64,000 nt of DNA, from the NCBI GenBank assembly GCA_964596345.1, contig CAZQSZ010000001.1, positions 186,001-250,000 of the forward strand. The letters are read 5' to 3'. This document shows, piece by piece, positions 53,005 through 61,284 of this stretch; positions within the stretch are counted from its first letter, which is position 1, and every line of letters begins with the position of its first letter. The DNA comes from CADEDV01 sp964596345. Lineage in GTDB: Bacteria > Bacteroidota > Bacteroidia > Chitinophagales > Chitinophagaceae. A program made the position numbers and the translations under genes. Under the pieces are notes generated by a model. The model was not told the DNA's origin. It saw only the letters and a program-made list of their open reading frames with translations, and made no database searches.

Positions 53005-54012
53005 TCAGCCTTTCTTCAACTTCAAAATACTCCAGTCTGTTTCTTCGGTAATAATGGTATTGGAGAGTTTGCCCAGCCCGTCAATTTCCATTTCCACCAC
53101 ATCATTGGGCTGCAGCCATTGCTCGGTATAATTGGGGTCGTTGAGTTTGCCCGTGCCATTCAATTCTAAAAAACAACCGGTGCCCACGGTACCGCTGCCG
53201 ATCACATCGCCGGGGTAGAGGTCAACCCCATACGAAGCCCGTTCGATAATTTCGGCAAAGGTCCAGTCCATATCCCCCACGTTGCCATCACTTACCTGTT
53301 TGCCATTTACCCAACATTGCATTCGTAAATTCCAGCTTTTGCCAATATGGTTTTCTTTGGGCGGAATTTCAAAAGACTGCAATTCATCCAGGGTTACCAG
53401 CCAGGGGCCGATAACGGTGGAGAAATCTTTTCCCTTGGCCGGGCCCAGGTTCAGCAGCATTTCTTCCATTTGTAAGCGTCTTGCACTCATATCATTCATG
53501 ATCATGAGGCCGCCGATATACTCATCGGCATGTTCGGCTTTGATATTGCGGCCATGTTTGCAGATCACGATGGCGGCTTCCAGTTCAAAATCGAGTTTTT
53601 CAAAATGGTCGGGCATGCAATGAATGTTACCCGGTCCCTGTATGCTGTGGTGATTGGTAAAATAAAAGATCGGGTACTGGTCAAACTCCGGGATCATCTC
53701 CACTTTGCGGTTTCTTCTTGCGGCGGCCACATGTTGCCGGAATGCATACCCATCGCGGCAGGAAGATGGAAAAGGTACCGGGGCGATCAGTTCCACCTGG
53801 CTGAGGGGAATGGCTTTATTACTGGTTCTTGTTCCTTCCCGCAGGAGGATCTCACCGGCCTGGGCAACAGGATAGGCGTCTTCCCAGTAGGTTAAAAACA
53901 TATTCATACTGTTGGGAAGATCAGGGTGCAATACGTCCATATCATAGATCATATCCTGGATCAGTACGGCCAGCTGTTCATGTCCTTCTTTGAGATAAGA
54001 AACCAATTTCAT
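53005..54012 (-). CDS. fumarylacetoacetate hydrolase family protein
   Basis: A 335-residue FAH-fold protein. Members cleave or isomerise beta-diketo acids such as fumarylpyruvate and acylpyruvates with Mg2+. Seen here: NHHSIQGPGNIHCMPDHFEK, DFELEAAIVICKHGRNI (metal-binding Glu pair), then GLMIMNDMSARRLQMEEMLL and FSTVIGPWLVTLDELQS. Length 335 is above the 280 residues common for YcgM-type proteins, and matches longer FAH-domain enzymes. The nearest partners are the cassette-like insert and the GH9 gene; no aromatic degradation gene is near, so substrate is unknown. Confidence 0.9.
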   Translation of the reverse strand: MKLVSYLKEGHEQLAVLIQDMIYDMDVLHPDLPNSMNMFLTYWEDAYPVAQAGEILLREGTRTSNKAIPLSQVELIAPVPFPSSCRDGYAFRQHVAAARRNRKVEMIPEFDQYPIFYFTNHHSIQGPGNIHCMPDHFEKLDFELEAAIVICKHGRNIKAEHADEYIGGLMIMNDMSARRLQMEEMLLNLGPAKGKDFSTVIGPWLVTLDELQSFEIPPKENHIGKSWNLRMQCWVNGKQVSDGNVGDMDWTFAEIIERASYGVDLYPGDVIGSGTVGTGCFLELNGTGKLNDPNYTEQWLQPNDVVEMEIDGLGKLSNTIITEETDWSILKLKKG

Positions 54013-54064
54013 ATAACGGTATTAAGAAGTGCTAAGTTAATAAGCTTGTTTGTAACTTAAGCCC

Positions 54065-56005
54065 ATGAAAAAATGGTTATTGATTTTAGTACTGCCCGTT
54101 CTTTCCTTTAGTAAAAAAGAGGAACCGCAAAGCTGGATACGCATCAACCAACTGGGCTATACACCGGGCGGGGTGAAAGTAGCGGTTTGGTGCAGCAAGG
54201 AGGAAAAAGGAATCAGTAATTGGGAATTGATGGATGCTGCTTCCAAGAAAACGGTGTTTACGGGCAAAGCGGGTAAGGCATTTGGAGAATATGGCCCGTT
54301 CAAACAAACATACAGGCTGAATTTTTCTTCGTATAAAAAACCCGGCCGTTATTATTTGCAGGCAGGCAGTGCTGTTTCTCCTGAATTTGAAATTGGGAAT
54401 GATGTCTATAAAGGAGCCGCTGATTTTTGTTTGCGGTATATGCGGCAGCAACGCACCGGTTTCAATCCTTATCTAAAAGACAGTTGTCATACGCATGACG
54501 GGTATGTATTGTACGGTGAAAAAGCAGGTATCAAAGACAGCACCCGGATAGATGTGGTGGGCGGCTGGCATGATGCGTCGGATTATTTGCAGTATAGTAC
54601 CACGTCTGCCAATGCCACGTATCATTTGCTGATGGCCTACCGTGATTTTCCACAAGTGTTCAGCGATGAAAAACAAGCCAACGGGCTGGATGGGCAAAAC
54701 GGTATGGCCGATGTGCTGGATGAAGCAAAATGGGGACTGGACTGGTTATTGAAAATGCACCCGAAGGATGACTGGATGTTTAACCAGATAGCGGATGACC
54801 GGGACCATATGGGCATGCGGATGCCCGCCCAGGATACGTTTTATGGAAGGGGATATGAACGCCCCGTTTATTTTGTAAGCGGTGAACCGCAGCAGCGGGG
54901 CAAGTTTATGAATGCAACAACGGGAACCAGTTCGACGGCGGGGAAATTTGCCAGTGCGTTTGCATTGGGAAATCAAATGTTCCTGAACTATGATAGTGCT
55001 TATGCGAGAAAACTCTTTTATAAATCTAAGTCGGCTTACAATTTTGCTATTAAAAAAATGGGAGTAACACAGACAGCATCTGTAAGATCTCCGTATATCT
55101 ATGCTGAGGATAACTGGTTGGATGATCTAGAGCTTGCGCAATCTTCAATCGCAATGATGGAGTTCGACCCAAGAAATTTTTCTTTTAGTTGCGGTAATCA
55201 ATTTGATGGCATTTTATTTTTTTCTCCATTAGAAACAATCACTCCCTGGCTTGGAGCGGATACAGCCAAACATTATCAATGGTATCCATTTATAAACATT
55301 GGTCACAATGAATTGGCAAGATTATATAAAAAGCTTGGCGACTTTTCTATAAAAAGAAAAGTACCCAAATCAAGGTATTATGATGTGATAAATTATTATA
55401 AAAAAGGAATTCAGCTTGTCTGGAATAAAGCCAAACAAAATGCTTTTTACCGCGGCATTCCTTTTATCTGGTGTAGCAATAACCTCACCACTTCATTTGC
55501 TATTCAATGTTATTGGTACAAGGAGTTAACAGGTGACAAACAATTTGATGAACTGGAACAAGCCAATTTTGACTGGCTTTTTGGTTGCAATCCCTGGGGC
55601 ACCTCCATGGTGTATGGCCTGCCTTCCTGGGGTGATACACCTGTTGACCCGCATTCGGCGTTTACCCATATTAAAAATTACCCGATTGACGGCGGACTGG
55701 TGGATGGCCCCGTTTATGGCAGTATTTACAAAGGGCTGATCGGTATTCAGCTGAAAGATGCGGACGAGTATGCAGCATTTCAAAGTGGGCTGGCCGTGTA
55801 CCATGATGACTATGGCGATTACAGTACCAATGAACCCACGATGGATGGAACAGCATCACTGATCTATTTGCTGGCGGCGAAAGAGAGTGCCTCCCTAAAT
55901 CCCTCCGCAGGAGGGACTTTGGGTTTCTCAAAGAAGAATGAGACCTATTCTTACAGTTATGGTGCTATCGTAAGAGGGGACTCATTAAAAAAAAAATCTC
56001 GTTAG
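54065..56005 (+). CDS. glycoside hydrolase family 9 enzyme, frame broken before its deacetylase part
   Basis: A 646-residue exported endoglucanase-type protein with signal MKKWLLILVLPVLSFS. The N-terminal Ig-like CelD_N domain (RINQLGYTPGGVKVAVW) precedes the (alpha/alpha)6 catalytic domain. GGWHDASDYLQY near 170 carries the nucleophile-activating Asp pair, NPWGTSMVYGLPSWGDTP near 520 the conserved loop, and DYGDYSTNEPTMDG near 580 the acid Glu. GH9 enzymes cut beta-1,4 links in cellulose and related glucans. After residue 640 the frame runs into ten A and stops within four codons, while another frame carries a complete deacetylase. The stretch 55010-55520 is clearly more AT-rich than the rest. 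Confidence 0.88.
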   Translation: MKKWLLILVLPVLSFSKKEEPQSWIRINQLGYTPGGVKVAVWCSKEEKGISNWELMDAASKKTVFTGKAGKAFGEYGPFKQTYRLNFSSYKKPGRYYLQAGSAVSPEFEIGNDVYKGAADFCLRYMRQQRTGFNPYLKDSCHTHDGYVLYGEKAGIKDSTRIDVVGGWHDASDYLQYSTTSANATYHLLMAYRDFPQVFSDEKQANGLDGQNGMADVLDEAKWGLDWLLKMHPKDDWMFNQIADDRDHMGMRMPAQDTFYGRGYERPVYFVSGEPQQRGKFMNATTGTSSTAGKFASAFALGNQMFLNYDSAYARKLFYKSKSAYNFAIKKMGVTQTASVRSPYIYAEDNWLDDLELAQSSIAMMEFDPRNFSFSCGNQFDGILFFSPLETITPWLGADTAKHYQWYPFINIGHNELARLYKKLGDFSIKRKVPKSRYYDVINYYKKGIQLVWNKAKQNAFYRGIPFIWCSNNLTTSFAIQCYWYKELTGDKQFDELEQANFDWLFGCNPWGTSMVYGLPSWGDTPVDPHSAFTHIKNYPIDGGLVDGPVYGSIYKGLIGIQLKDADEYAAFQSGLAVYHDDYGDYSTNEPTMDGTASLIYLLAAKESASLNPSAGGTLGFSKKNETYSYSYGAIVRGDSLKKKSR

Positions 56006-56649
56006 TCTTTACCGGGCATGAATTTGCAGATGGAGGTGATTTTATTGCCCGTACGCTGCAGCAGGAAAAAGTAAAAGGCTCTTTCTTTTTTACCGGGGAT
56101 TTCTTTCGCAACCCGGCTTTTACAAAGCTCATTGTTGATTTAAAAAAAAAGGGCCACTATATCGCCCCGCATTCCGATAAACATTTATTGTATTGCGACT
56201 GGACCAAGCGGGATAGTTTATTAGTGACGAAAGAACAATTCAAAAAAGACCTGCAGAAAAATTATAGTATGATGAGCCGCTTCGGCATTCATGAAGAGCA
56301 GGCCCGTTATTTTTTGCCACCTTATGAATGGTATAATGACAGTATTGCGGCATGGACAAAACAAATGGGTTTTCAGCTGATCAATTTTACTCCCGGCACC
56401 CGCAGCACCGCCGACTATACCACACCGGATATGAAGAGTTACCGCAGCAGCGATGAGATCTGGGCCTCTATAATTAATGCAGAGCAAACAAGACCGGCTG
56501 GCCTCAATGGTTTTATATTATTAATACATACCGGAACAGATCCCAAACGGACCGATAAGTTTTATCAACGCCTGCCGGAACTGCTGCAATATTGCAAGGC
56601 CCGGGGCTACCAGTTTCAACGGGTGGACGAGTTGTTAAGGGCTGACTAA
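55984..56649 (+). CDS. polysaccharide deacetylase (NodB) domain in the -1 frame after GH9
   Basis: Read in the frame one base back, about 221 codons follow the poly-A run without stop. They contain ISLVFTGHEFADGGDFIA, the metal triad motif APHSDKHLL (H-x3-H), RYFLPPYEWYND and FILLIHTGTDPK, the set expected of NodB deacetylases. The family removes N- or O-acetyl groups from chitin, xylan or similar glycans. There is no ATG, GTG or TTG before the metal motif: the next possible start is a TTG downstream of it, so a free-standing gene is unlikely. Either a frameshift error or a ribosomal or transcriptional slip at A10 joins it to the GH9 enzyme. Confidence 0.75.
   Translation: MKKKISLVFTGHEFADGGDFIARTLQQEKVKGSFFFTGDFFRNPAFTKLIVDLKKKGHYIAPHSDKHLLYCDWTKRDSLLVTKEQFKKDLQKNYSMMSRFGIHEEQARYFLPPYEWYNDSIAAWTKQMGFQLINFTPGTRSTADYTTPDMKSYRSSDEIWASIINAEQTRPAGLNGFILLIHTGTDPKRTDKFYQRLPELLQYCKARGYQFQRVDELLRAD
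55987..55996 (+). other. run of ten A at the GH9/deacetylase frame change
   Basis: The run begins at the third base of a Leu codon and reads K-K-K in the GH9 frame. A -1 slip, or one extra A in the real sequence, would put the reading into the deacetylase frame. Confidence 0.9.
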
Positions 56650-56690
56650 AATCAGGCTGTTTCAATGGTAAAAACCTTGTTTAACGTGGG

Positions 56691-56719
56691 TTGTACAAGC
56701 AGGGCCTTCCTTATCTTTG
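56691..56719 (+). promoter_or_regulatory. promoter for the sterol-desaturase-like gene
   Basis: TTGT and TATCTTTG are 17 bases apart; the -7 box is perfect. It ends only four bases before the ATG, so the transcript would be nearly or fully leaderless. Confidence 0.5.
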
Positions 56720-56723
56720 CGGC

Positions 56724-57401
56724 ATGGAATTCGAAAAAATTCATAACAAGGGGCAGGTTCGTTTATTCAAGAACGATTTCCTGGAGGCACTGACGAAAGC
56801 TCACCCGCTGGTGATCTGGGGTATGTATATCCCGATCCTCAGTTATATTATTTACCTGGCGGCCACCAAATATGACTACAGCACCAAAACCATCCTGCTG
56901 GTTTTCTTTGCCGGGATGTTTTTCTGGACTTTTTTTGAATACATCGCCCATCGCTTTATTTTTCACTGGGTGCCCAAGACACCCCGTGCCACGAAATTTG
57001 TTTATACCCTGCATGGCAATCACCATCATTATCCCAGGGATAAGCAACGGTTATTCATGCCGCCGGTTCCCAGCCTGATCATTTCCACTACGTTGTTTAG
57101 TCTGATGTACCTGATCATGGGTACTTATGCGTTGATGTTCTTTCCCGGGTTTTTATTGGGCTACCTGATGTATGGAACGATGCACTATGCGATCCATGCC
57201 TGGAATCCTCCTTTCAAATGGATGAAGCCGTTGTGGAGAAACCATCACCTGCATCATTACAAGAATGAACATAATGGGTACGGTGTAAGTTCCACCATCT
57301 GGGATCATGTGTTCGGTACCATGTTCGACCTGAAAAAAGAAAAAGAAGATAAGGAGAAGGTGAAAGAACTGATGTTTGAGAAAAAAGGTTCCAATCATTA
57401 A
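56724..57401 (+). CDS. sterol desaturase / fatty acid hydroxylase family protein
   Basis: About 225 residues with four membrane helices. The His clusters AHRFIFHW, HGNHHHYP, HYAIHAW and NHHLHHYKNEHNGYG provide the di-iron ligands of the fatty acid hydroxylase superfamily, whose members hydroxylate or desaturate sterols and lipid acyl chains at the membrane. The ATG used follows the promoter box directly; a TTG 11 codons upstream lies in that box and is not a real start. It is convergent with the next gene, with seven bases between the stops. The lipid substrate is unknown; ceramide- or sphingolipid-type hydroxylation would suit Bacteroidota, by family guess. Confidence 0.9.
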   Translation: MEFEKIHNKGQVRLFKNDFLEALTKAHPLVIWGMYIPILSYIIYLAATKYDYSTKTILLVFFAGMFFWTFFEYIAHRFIFHWVPKTPRATKFVYTLHGNHHHYPRDKQRLFMPPVPSLIISTTLFSLMYLIMGTYALMFFPGFLLGYLMYGTMHYAIHAWNPPFKWMKPLWRNHHLHHYKNEHNGYGVSSTIWDHVFGTMFDLKKEKEDKEKVKELMFEKKGSNH

Positions 57402-57408
57402 AGAGAGT

Positions 57409-57729
57409 TCACCACTTTTCTTCTTCATTGATATCATTGTCCCGCCGGCGAAATTCCCGGCGGGATTTGTTTTTCTGGATCTGCCGTTCAATGACCAGGT
57501 CTGCTATCAGTTCCGCTGCCTGCTCGCCGTTTCGCTGGTCAAGCAGTTGTTTCATCTTTTTTTCATTGATATCGATCCGGTAGAGATAGAATACCAGTTT
57601 TTCAAAATCATGATTGATCAAATGATTGATGTGGGCCGTTAATTTTTCCCGTACCTCTTCCAGTGAAAGTTGTTCCGGCAGGGCTATTTCCAGCGAACTG
57701 TTTATACCTGTGATCAACTCCTGTTGCAT
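57409..57729 (-). CDS. small helical hypothetical protein downstream of TIGR02757
   Basis: About 106 residues starting MQQELITGINSSL, four bases after the TIGR02757 stop. An in-frame codon 16 codons upstream would overlap that gene and is less likely. The protein is mostly helical with EQLSLEEVREKLTAHINHLI and LLDQRNGEQAAELIADLVIE, then a basic tail (NKSRREFRRRDND). I recognise no named family, though similar short proteins in this genome group seem to accompany TIGR02757. Co-transcription with it is suggested by spacing. Confidence 0.7.
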   Translation of the reverse strand: MQQELITGINSSLEIALPEQLSLEEVREKLTAHINHLINHDFEKLVFYLYRIDINEKKMKQLLDQRNGEQAAELIADLVIERQIQKNKSRREFRRRDNDINEEEKW

Positions 57730-57733
57730 CAGA

Positions 57734-58498
57734 TCAGAATTTTTCAATGACGCCCAGTCCAAATAAGGCAAAATCATATTTTACCGGGTCCTGTGCATCA
57801 AGAGTACGAAGGTAAGTTGTTAGTTCGATTGCTGCCTTCCAGTCGGTTTGTTGGCGGCTGAGTAAATTGAAACGGCGGGCCACCCTGGCCACATGCACAT
57901 CCAGCGGGCAGACCAGTTGGGAAGGGGATATTTTTTTCCAGGTTCCAAAGTCAACGCCTTTGTTATCCTGTCTCACCATCCAGCGCAGGAACATGTTGAG
58001 GCGTTTGCAGGAAGAATTTCTTTCCGGCGTGGCAATATGTTTCTTCGTCCGCAGGGGCACATGTTCAAGGGAAAAAAAATAATGATGAAAACCAGTCAGC
58101 ATTTCTTCGGCAGTATTGCCGTGCATGGTAAATGCCGTCTCCAGGCTTTTGTGGCTGGTGTAATGATATTTAAAGAATTCAATAAAATAGAGCAAGTCAG
58201 TTGCATTGAAGGTCCGGTGTTTAAAGCCCAGCAGTTTTTGCAGATCTTTATTGCCGGCATTCAAACAAAAATCATAAGGCTGCATCTCCATCCGTTGCAG
58301 CAGTTCTTTTGATTTCCGAATGATGCTGGTGCGGTTGCCCCAGGCGAAAATGGCAGCGAAGAAGCCGGCGATCTCAATATCCTGTTTCTTTGTGAAGAGG
58401 TGAGGGATCGAAACAGGGTCAGCTTCAATAAAAGAAGGTTGATTATACTGATCAACCTTCTTATTTAAAAAATCAGTTAAGGAATTTTTGTCGTGCAT
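57734..58498 (-). CDS. TIGR02757 family protein
   Basis: A 254-residue conserved Bacteroidota protein (TIGR02757/DUF2400). KKQDIEIAGFFAAIFAWGNR (near 37-56) and the C-terminal PLDVHVARVARRFNLLSRQQ, with DPVKYDFALFGLGV at the end, are typical. The C-terminal layout recalls the helix-hairpin-helix DNA glycosylase superfamily; family members are of unknown biochemical function. It is preceded nine bases upstream by a 50-residue membrane protein gene and followed by a small helical protein. Confidence 0.9.
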   Translation of the reverse strand: MHDKNSLTDFLNKKVDQYNQPSFIEADPVSIPHLFTKKQDIEIAGFFAAIFAWGNRTSIIRKSKELLQRMEMQPYDFCLNAGNKDLQKLLGFKHRTFNATDLLYFIEFFKYHYTSHKSLETAFTMHGNTAEEMLTGFHHYFFSLEHVPLRTKKHIATPERNSSCKRLNMFLRWMVRQDNKGVDFGTWKKISPSQLVCPLDVHVARVARRFNLLSRQQTDWKAAIELTTYLRTLDAQDPVKYDFALFGLGVIEKF

Positions 58499-58507
58499 GC
58501 ATATCCG

Positions 58508-58660
58508 TCACACAGGATTTCGTCCCTGTATGATCCGCAGCAAAATTGCGATAATTGCAATTACCAGCAGCACATGAATAAGCCCGCCGACAGAAAATAC
58601 AAAAAACCCGAGTAACCAGCCGATGATCAGTATGATCGCAATCAGGTAAAGCATAATCAT
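58508..58660 (-). CDS. lmo0937-family small membrane protein
   Basis: A 50-residue protein, too short for ordinary gene-length cut-offs. It has two helices: MLYLIAIILIIGWLLGFFVF, then a Gly-Gly turn with LIHVLLVIAIIAILLRI, ending IQGRNPV. The pattern LLGFFVFxVGGLIHxLLVIA matches the lmo0937 family, seen in Gram-positives and Bacteroidota and linked to stress regulons in Listeria. The ATG at the given start or the one two codons on could be used. Nine bases separate it from TIGR02757, so the two likely share a transcript. Confidence 0.82.
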   Translation of the reverse strand: MIMLYLIAIILIIGWLLGFFVFSVGGLIHVLLVIAIIAILLRIIQGRNPV

Positions 58661-58743
58661 TGATTTAAGGATGATCTGGAGCACGGTTCCTGTTGTCGTC
58701 AGGGTCAGTTAATCTAAGATTATGCCACAAGGAAAGCTGTGCT

Positions 58744-58769
58744 AAAAAAAATGCGGGCAAATAGCCCGT
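58744..58769 (-). terminator. terminator for a minus-strand transcript
   Basis: ACGGGC and GCCCGC pair around TATTT, followed on the minus strand by T in a run of eight. It lies about 140 bases past the membrane-protein stop. Confidence 0.75.
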
Positions 58770-58905
58770 ATCTAATTTTATTTTAATGCTATATTAATTC
58801 GAGGAAGGCGACTTTATTCTGCTATTTTTTTTATAATACTGATACCCAGACCATCGCTGATGGCATTTTTATTGAACTGGTTAATAACAATAAATTTTAT
58901 TTACC

Positions 58906-59286
58906 TCATAGCTTTATTATAAAGCAGTAAATGGTCAAAATCAGAATTGAAGCAATGAAAATATTTGTAACAATAATATTTCGGAAGCCAATTTTTGACA
59001 GGACGTTACTTGTTTCAGCTTTAATTATTCTTGACTTGAAATAGTTACTCAGGAAATACCAAACAAACAGGCTAATAAGAACTGTAAAAAGCTGATAGAT
59101 CACTAAATCTGCGGAGCTCCAGATGTTGAAAAGGAGGCTTGTAGAAAATACCATTAAAGCAGGATATAATGCAGCTATTATAGCTGCATTATATTTAGGC
59201 CCTCCAAATACCATCCATGGAGCTATGTCATGAATTTTCCTATAAGTATTGTATATGCTGAAAATATAGCAATCTATATATTTCAT
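58906..59286 (-). CDS. small membrane protein downstream of the PLP enzyme gene
   Basis: A 126-residue membrane protein with three or four helices (IIAALYPALMVFSTSLLFNI, LVIYQLFTVLISLFVWYFLS, NIIVTNIFIASILILTIYCF). AT-rich, with many Ile, Tyr and Phe. No family recognised. It lies 15 bases downstream of the PLP-enzyme gene, so it may be read through as a second gene. Its composition differs from that gene, which may mean recent arrival. Confidence 0.65.
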   Translation of the reverse strand: MKYIDCYIFSIYNTYRKIHDIAPWMVFGGPKYNAAIIAALYPALMVFSTSLLFNIWSSADLVIYQLFTVLISLFVWYFLSNYFKSRIIKAETSNVLSKIGFRNIIVTNIFIASILILTIYCFIIKL

Positions 59287-59301
59287 CTTCTTAGAATAGT
59301 T

Positions 59302-60441
59302 CTACCCGATTGCTTTTTCCAGGTCTGCAATAAGGTCCTCTGCATCTTCAATACCAATACTGAGCCGGATCAGCGAATCGGTTAATCCATTCTTTAACCG
59401 TTCTTCCCTGGGAATGGAAGCATGGGTCATAGAGGCAGGATGATTGATCAGTGATTCAACACCACCTAAACTTTCCGCTAAAGAAAATAAATGTGTGGAG
59501 GAAAGCACCCTTGTCGCATTTTCCACACTGTCATCCTTTAATGTAAAGCTCAGCATACCTCCAAAATCCCGCATTTGTTTTTTAGCCACGGCATAACCGG
59601 GGCTGTCTTCAAAACCGGGCCAGTATACTTTAGCCACTTTGGGATGTTTGCGCAGCCAGTTGGCAATGATCTTTCCATTTTCACAGTGTTGTTTCATCCG
59701 GACATGCAATGTCTTGATGCCTCTCAGCACTAAGAAGCAATCCATTGGCCCGGGAACAGCACCGCAGCTTTTCTGGATGAAATAGAGTTTTTCTCTCAGT
59801 TCGGCACTGTTCATCATGAGTGCACCCTGTATCACATCACTGTGTCCGCCGAGGTATTTGGTAACGGAATGCATTACGATATCAGCACCCAGGTCAAGCG
59901 GGTTTTGTAAATAAGGAGAAGCGAATGTATTATCAACAGCAAGTAATATATTCTTTGGCTTCGTGATAGCGGCCACCGCTTCAATATCGGTGATATTCAT
60001 CAACGGGTTGGTGGGGGTTTCCAGCCAGACCAGTTTAGTTTTAGGGGTTACCGCTGCGGCAACATTGGCGGCGTTGCTGGTATCAACATATAAAAAGCGG
60101 ATACCGAATTTTTCAAATACTTTGGTAAAAAGGCGGTAAGTGCCCCCATACATATCATTGGCGCAGATCACTTCATCGCCGGGTTCTAACAACTTGATGA
60201 CAGCATCAGTGGCTGCCACGCCGCTGCTGAATGCCAGGCCAAATTTTCCATTTTCAATAATGGCAAACGCTTCTTCCAGGGCTTTGCGGGTGGGATTTTG
60301 TGAACGGGCATATTCAAATCCTTTGTTCTTTCCGGGTGCTTCCTGCACATAGGTGGAGGTCTGGTAGATCGGGGTCATAATGGCACCGGTGGAAGGATCA
60401 GGTGTGGCACCGGCATGGATCATTTTCGTAGCAATCTTCAT
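59302..60441 (-). CDS. Cys/Met metabolism PLP-dependent enzyme (cystathionine gamma-synthase or gamma-lyase type)
   Basis: A 379-residue trans-sulfuration enzyme. The PLP-binding Lys is in HSVTKYLGGHSDVI near residue 197. MIHAGATPDPSTGAIMTPIY at the start, then SSGVAATDAVIKLLEPGDEV and NPASMTHASIPREERLKNG at the end, are typical. Members act as cystathionine gamma-synthase (MetB), gamma-lyase or O-acetylhomoserine sulfhydrylase; I cannot separate these by sight. It probably provides sulfur transfer between Cys and homocysteine. Confidence 0.92.
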   Translation of the reverse strand: MKIATKMIHAGATPDPSTGAIMTPIYQTSTYVQEAPGKNKGFEYARSQNPTRKALEEAFAIIENGKFGLAFSSGVAATDAVIKLLEPGDEVICANDMYGGTYRLFTKVFEKFGIRFLYVDTSNAANVAAAVTPKTKLVWLETPTNPLMNITDIEAVAAITKPKNILLAVDNTFASPYLQNPLDLGADIVMHSVTKYLGGHSDVIQGALMMNSAELREKLYFIQKSCGAVPGPMDCFLVLRGIKTLHVRMKQHCENGKIIANWLRKHPKVAKVYWPGFEDSPGYAVAKKQMRDFGGMLSFTLKDDSVENATRVLSSTHLFSLAESLGGVESLINHPASMTHASIPREERLKNGLTDSLIRLSIGIEDAEDLIADLEKAIG

Positions 60442-60745
60442 AATTGGAATTATTGTGGTTGCAAAGATGTGAAATATCGGTCAAATGCAGGTTTATTTGC
60501 CATTCATCCAGCGTTAAGGTTATTTAACATTGCCTGTAGTACTTAAGTGATGTGAATAATATCATGTTTGGCAGTGGTAAAACTATTTCTCAATCGGGCT
60601 TTACCCGGCTTCGGGTTGTTTTATGATTTTGTACATATTCCGGTAACAGCAACTTCACTTACCAATAATAGAGAATCGCTTGCCTTCGGCTGTTGATGGG
60701 GATAGCTTTGTGTTGTCAATGATCTTTAACCTTAAAAGTATAACC
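60442..60745. other. 304-base divergent intergenic region
   Basis: Contains the control regions of the PLP enzyme (minus strand) and the PepSY-like gene (plus strand). A promoter is seen for the latter only; no riboswitch fold is recognised upstream of the former. Confidence 0.5.
60680..60710 (+). promoter_or_regulatory. promoter for the PepSY-like gene
   Basis: TTG and TAGCTTTG are 20 bases apart and the second box is perfect. The TTG would otherwise look like a start codon for a longer frame, so the promoter decides in favour of the later ATG. Confidence 0.7.
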
Positions 60746-61189
60746 ATGAAAAAATTAATTTATCTCGCTGTGATGCTGATCAGTATTACTGCAACTGCCA
60801 CTCCGCCGGAAATCAGCGAAAAAGTATTGAAAGCCTTTAAAGAAACATTTGCCAATGCTGAAGGGGTTACCTGGAAAGAAATGGACAACAGCTGCCAGGC
60901 AAATTTTAAAGTAAATGAAATACAGGTAAGGGCTATTTATGATAATGAGGGTAACCTGATGGAAACAGTCAGGTATTATGGTGAAGAAAACCTGCCTCCG
61001 AATATCCTGGCAAGAATGAAAAAGAAATATACAGGAAAAGAAATTTTCGGGGTGACGGAAACCTCCGGGGATTCAGAATTAAGTTACTATATCACTTTAA
61101 AAGATGATAAGAACTGGTACACAGTGAAATCAGATCCTTACGGCAATACCCAGCAGGTGGATAAGTTCAAAAGGGCCGATAAAGAATAA
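60746..61189 (+). CDS. secreted PepSY-like (BLIP-like) protein
   Basis: About 147 residues: signal MKKLIYLAVMLISITATATP, then two similar half-domains. EISEKVLKAFKETFANAEGV and TWKEMDNSCQANFKVNEIQV form the first; NILARMKKKYTGKEIFGVTE and DSELSYYITLKDDKNWYTVK the second. This is the PepSY-like / BLIP-like pattern, small alpha-beta domains that bind peptidases or cell-wall parts. Small single-gene unit with its own strong promoter; precise ligand unknown. Confidence 0.8.
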   Translation: MKKLIYLAVMLISITATATPPEISEKVLKAFKETFANAEGVTWKEMDNSCQANFKVNEIQVRAIYDNEGNLMETVRYYGEENLPPNILARMKKKYTGKEIFGVTETSGDSELSYYITLKDDKNWYTVKSDPYGNTQQVDKFKRADKE

Positions 61190-61214
61190 AGAAAGTTTGC
61201 AGCGGTACATATTA

Positions 61215-61284
61215 GCTATGAGTACTCATTCCGTTCTCCCGCATTGCCGGTGAGGCGGAATGACTCATTTCGCAAAGCTCATAG
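61215..61284. terminator. long imperfect palindrome between convergent genes
   Basis: Outer arms CTATGAG/CTCATAG and inner arms TCATTCCG/CGGAATGA enclose a GC-rich centre. It overlaps the asnB stop codon and could end transcription from both sides. No T-tract is seen. Confidence 0.5.

Noticed and set aside
56188..56649. A separate small deacetylase starting at the TTG here
   Set aside because: It would begin after the metal-binding H-x3-H motif, so the upstream part must be translated by frameshift or fusion.
61201..61284. Possible CRISPR-like or attachment repeat in the palindrome before asnB
   Set aside because: Single occurrence and placed between convergent stops; a terminator-like structure is simpler.
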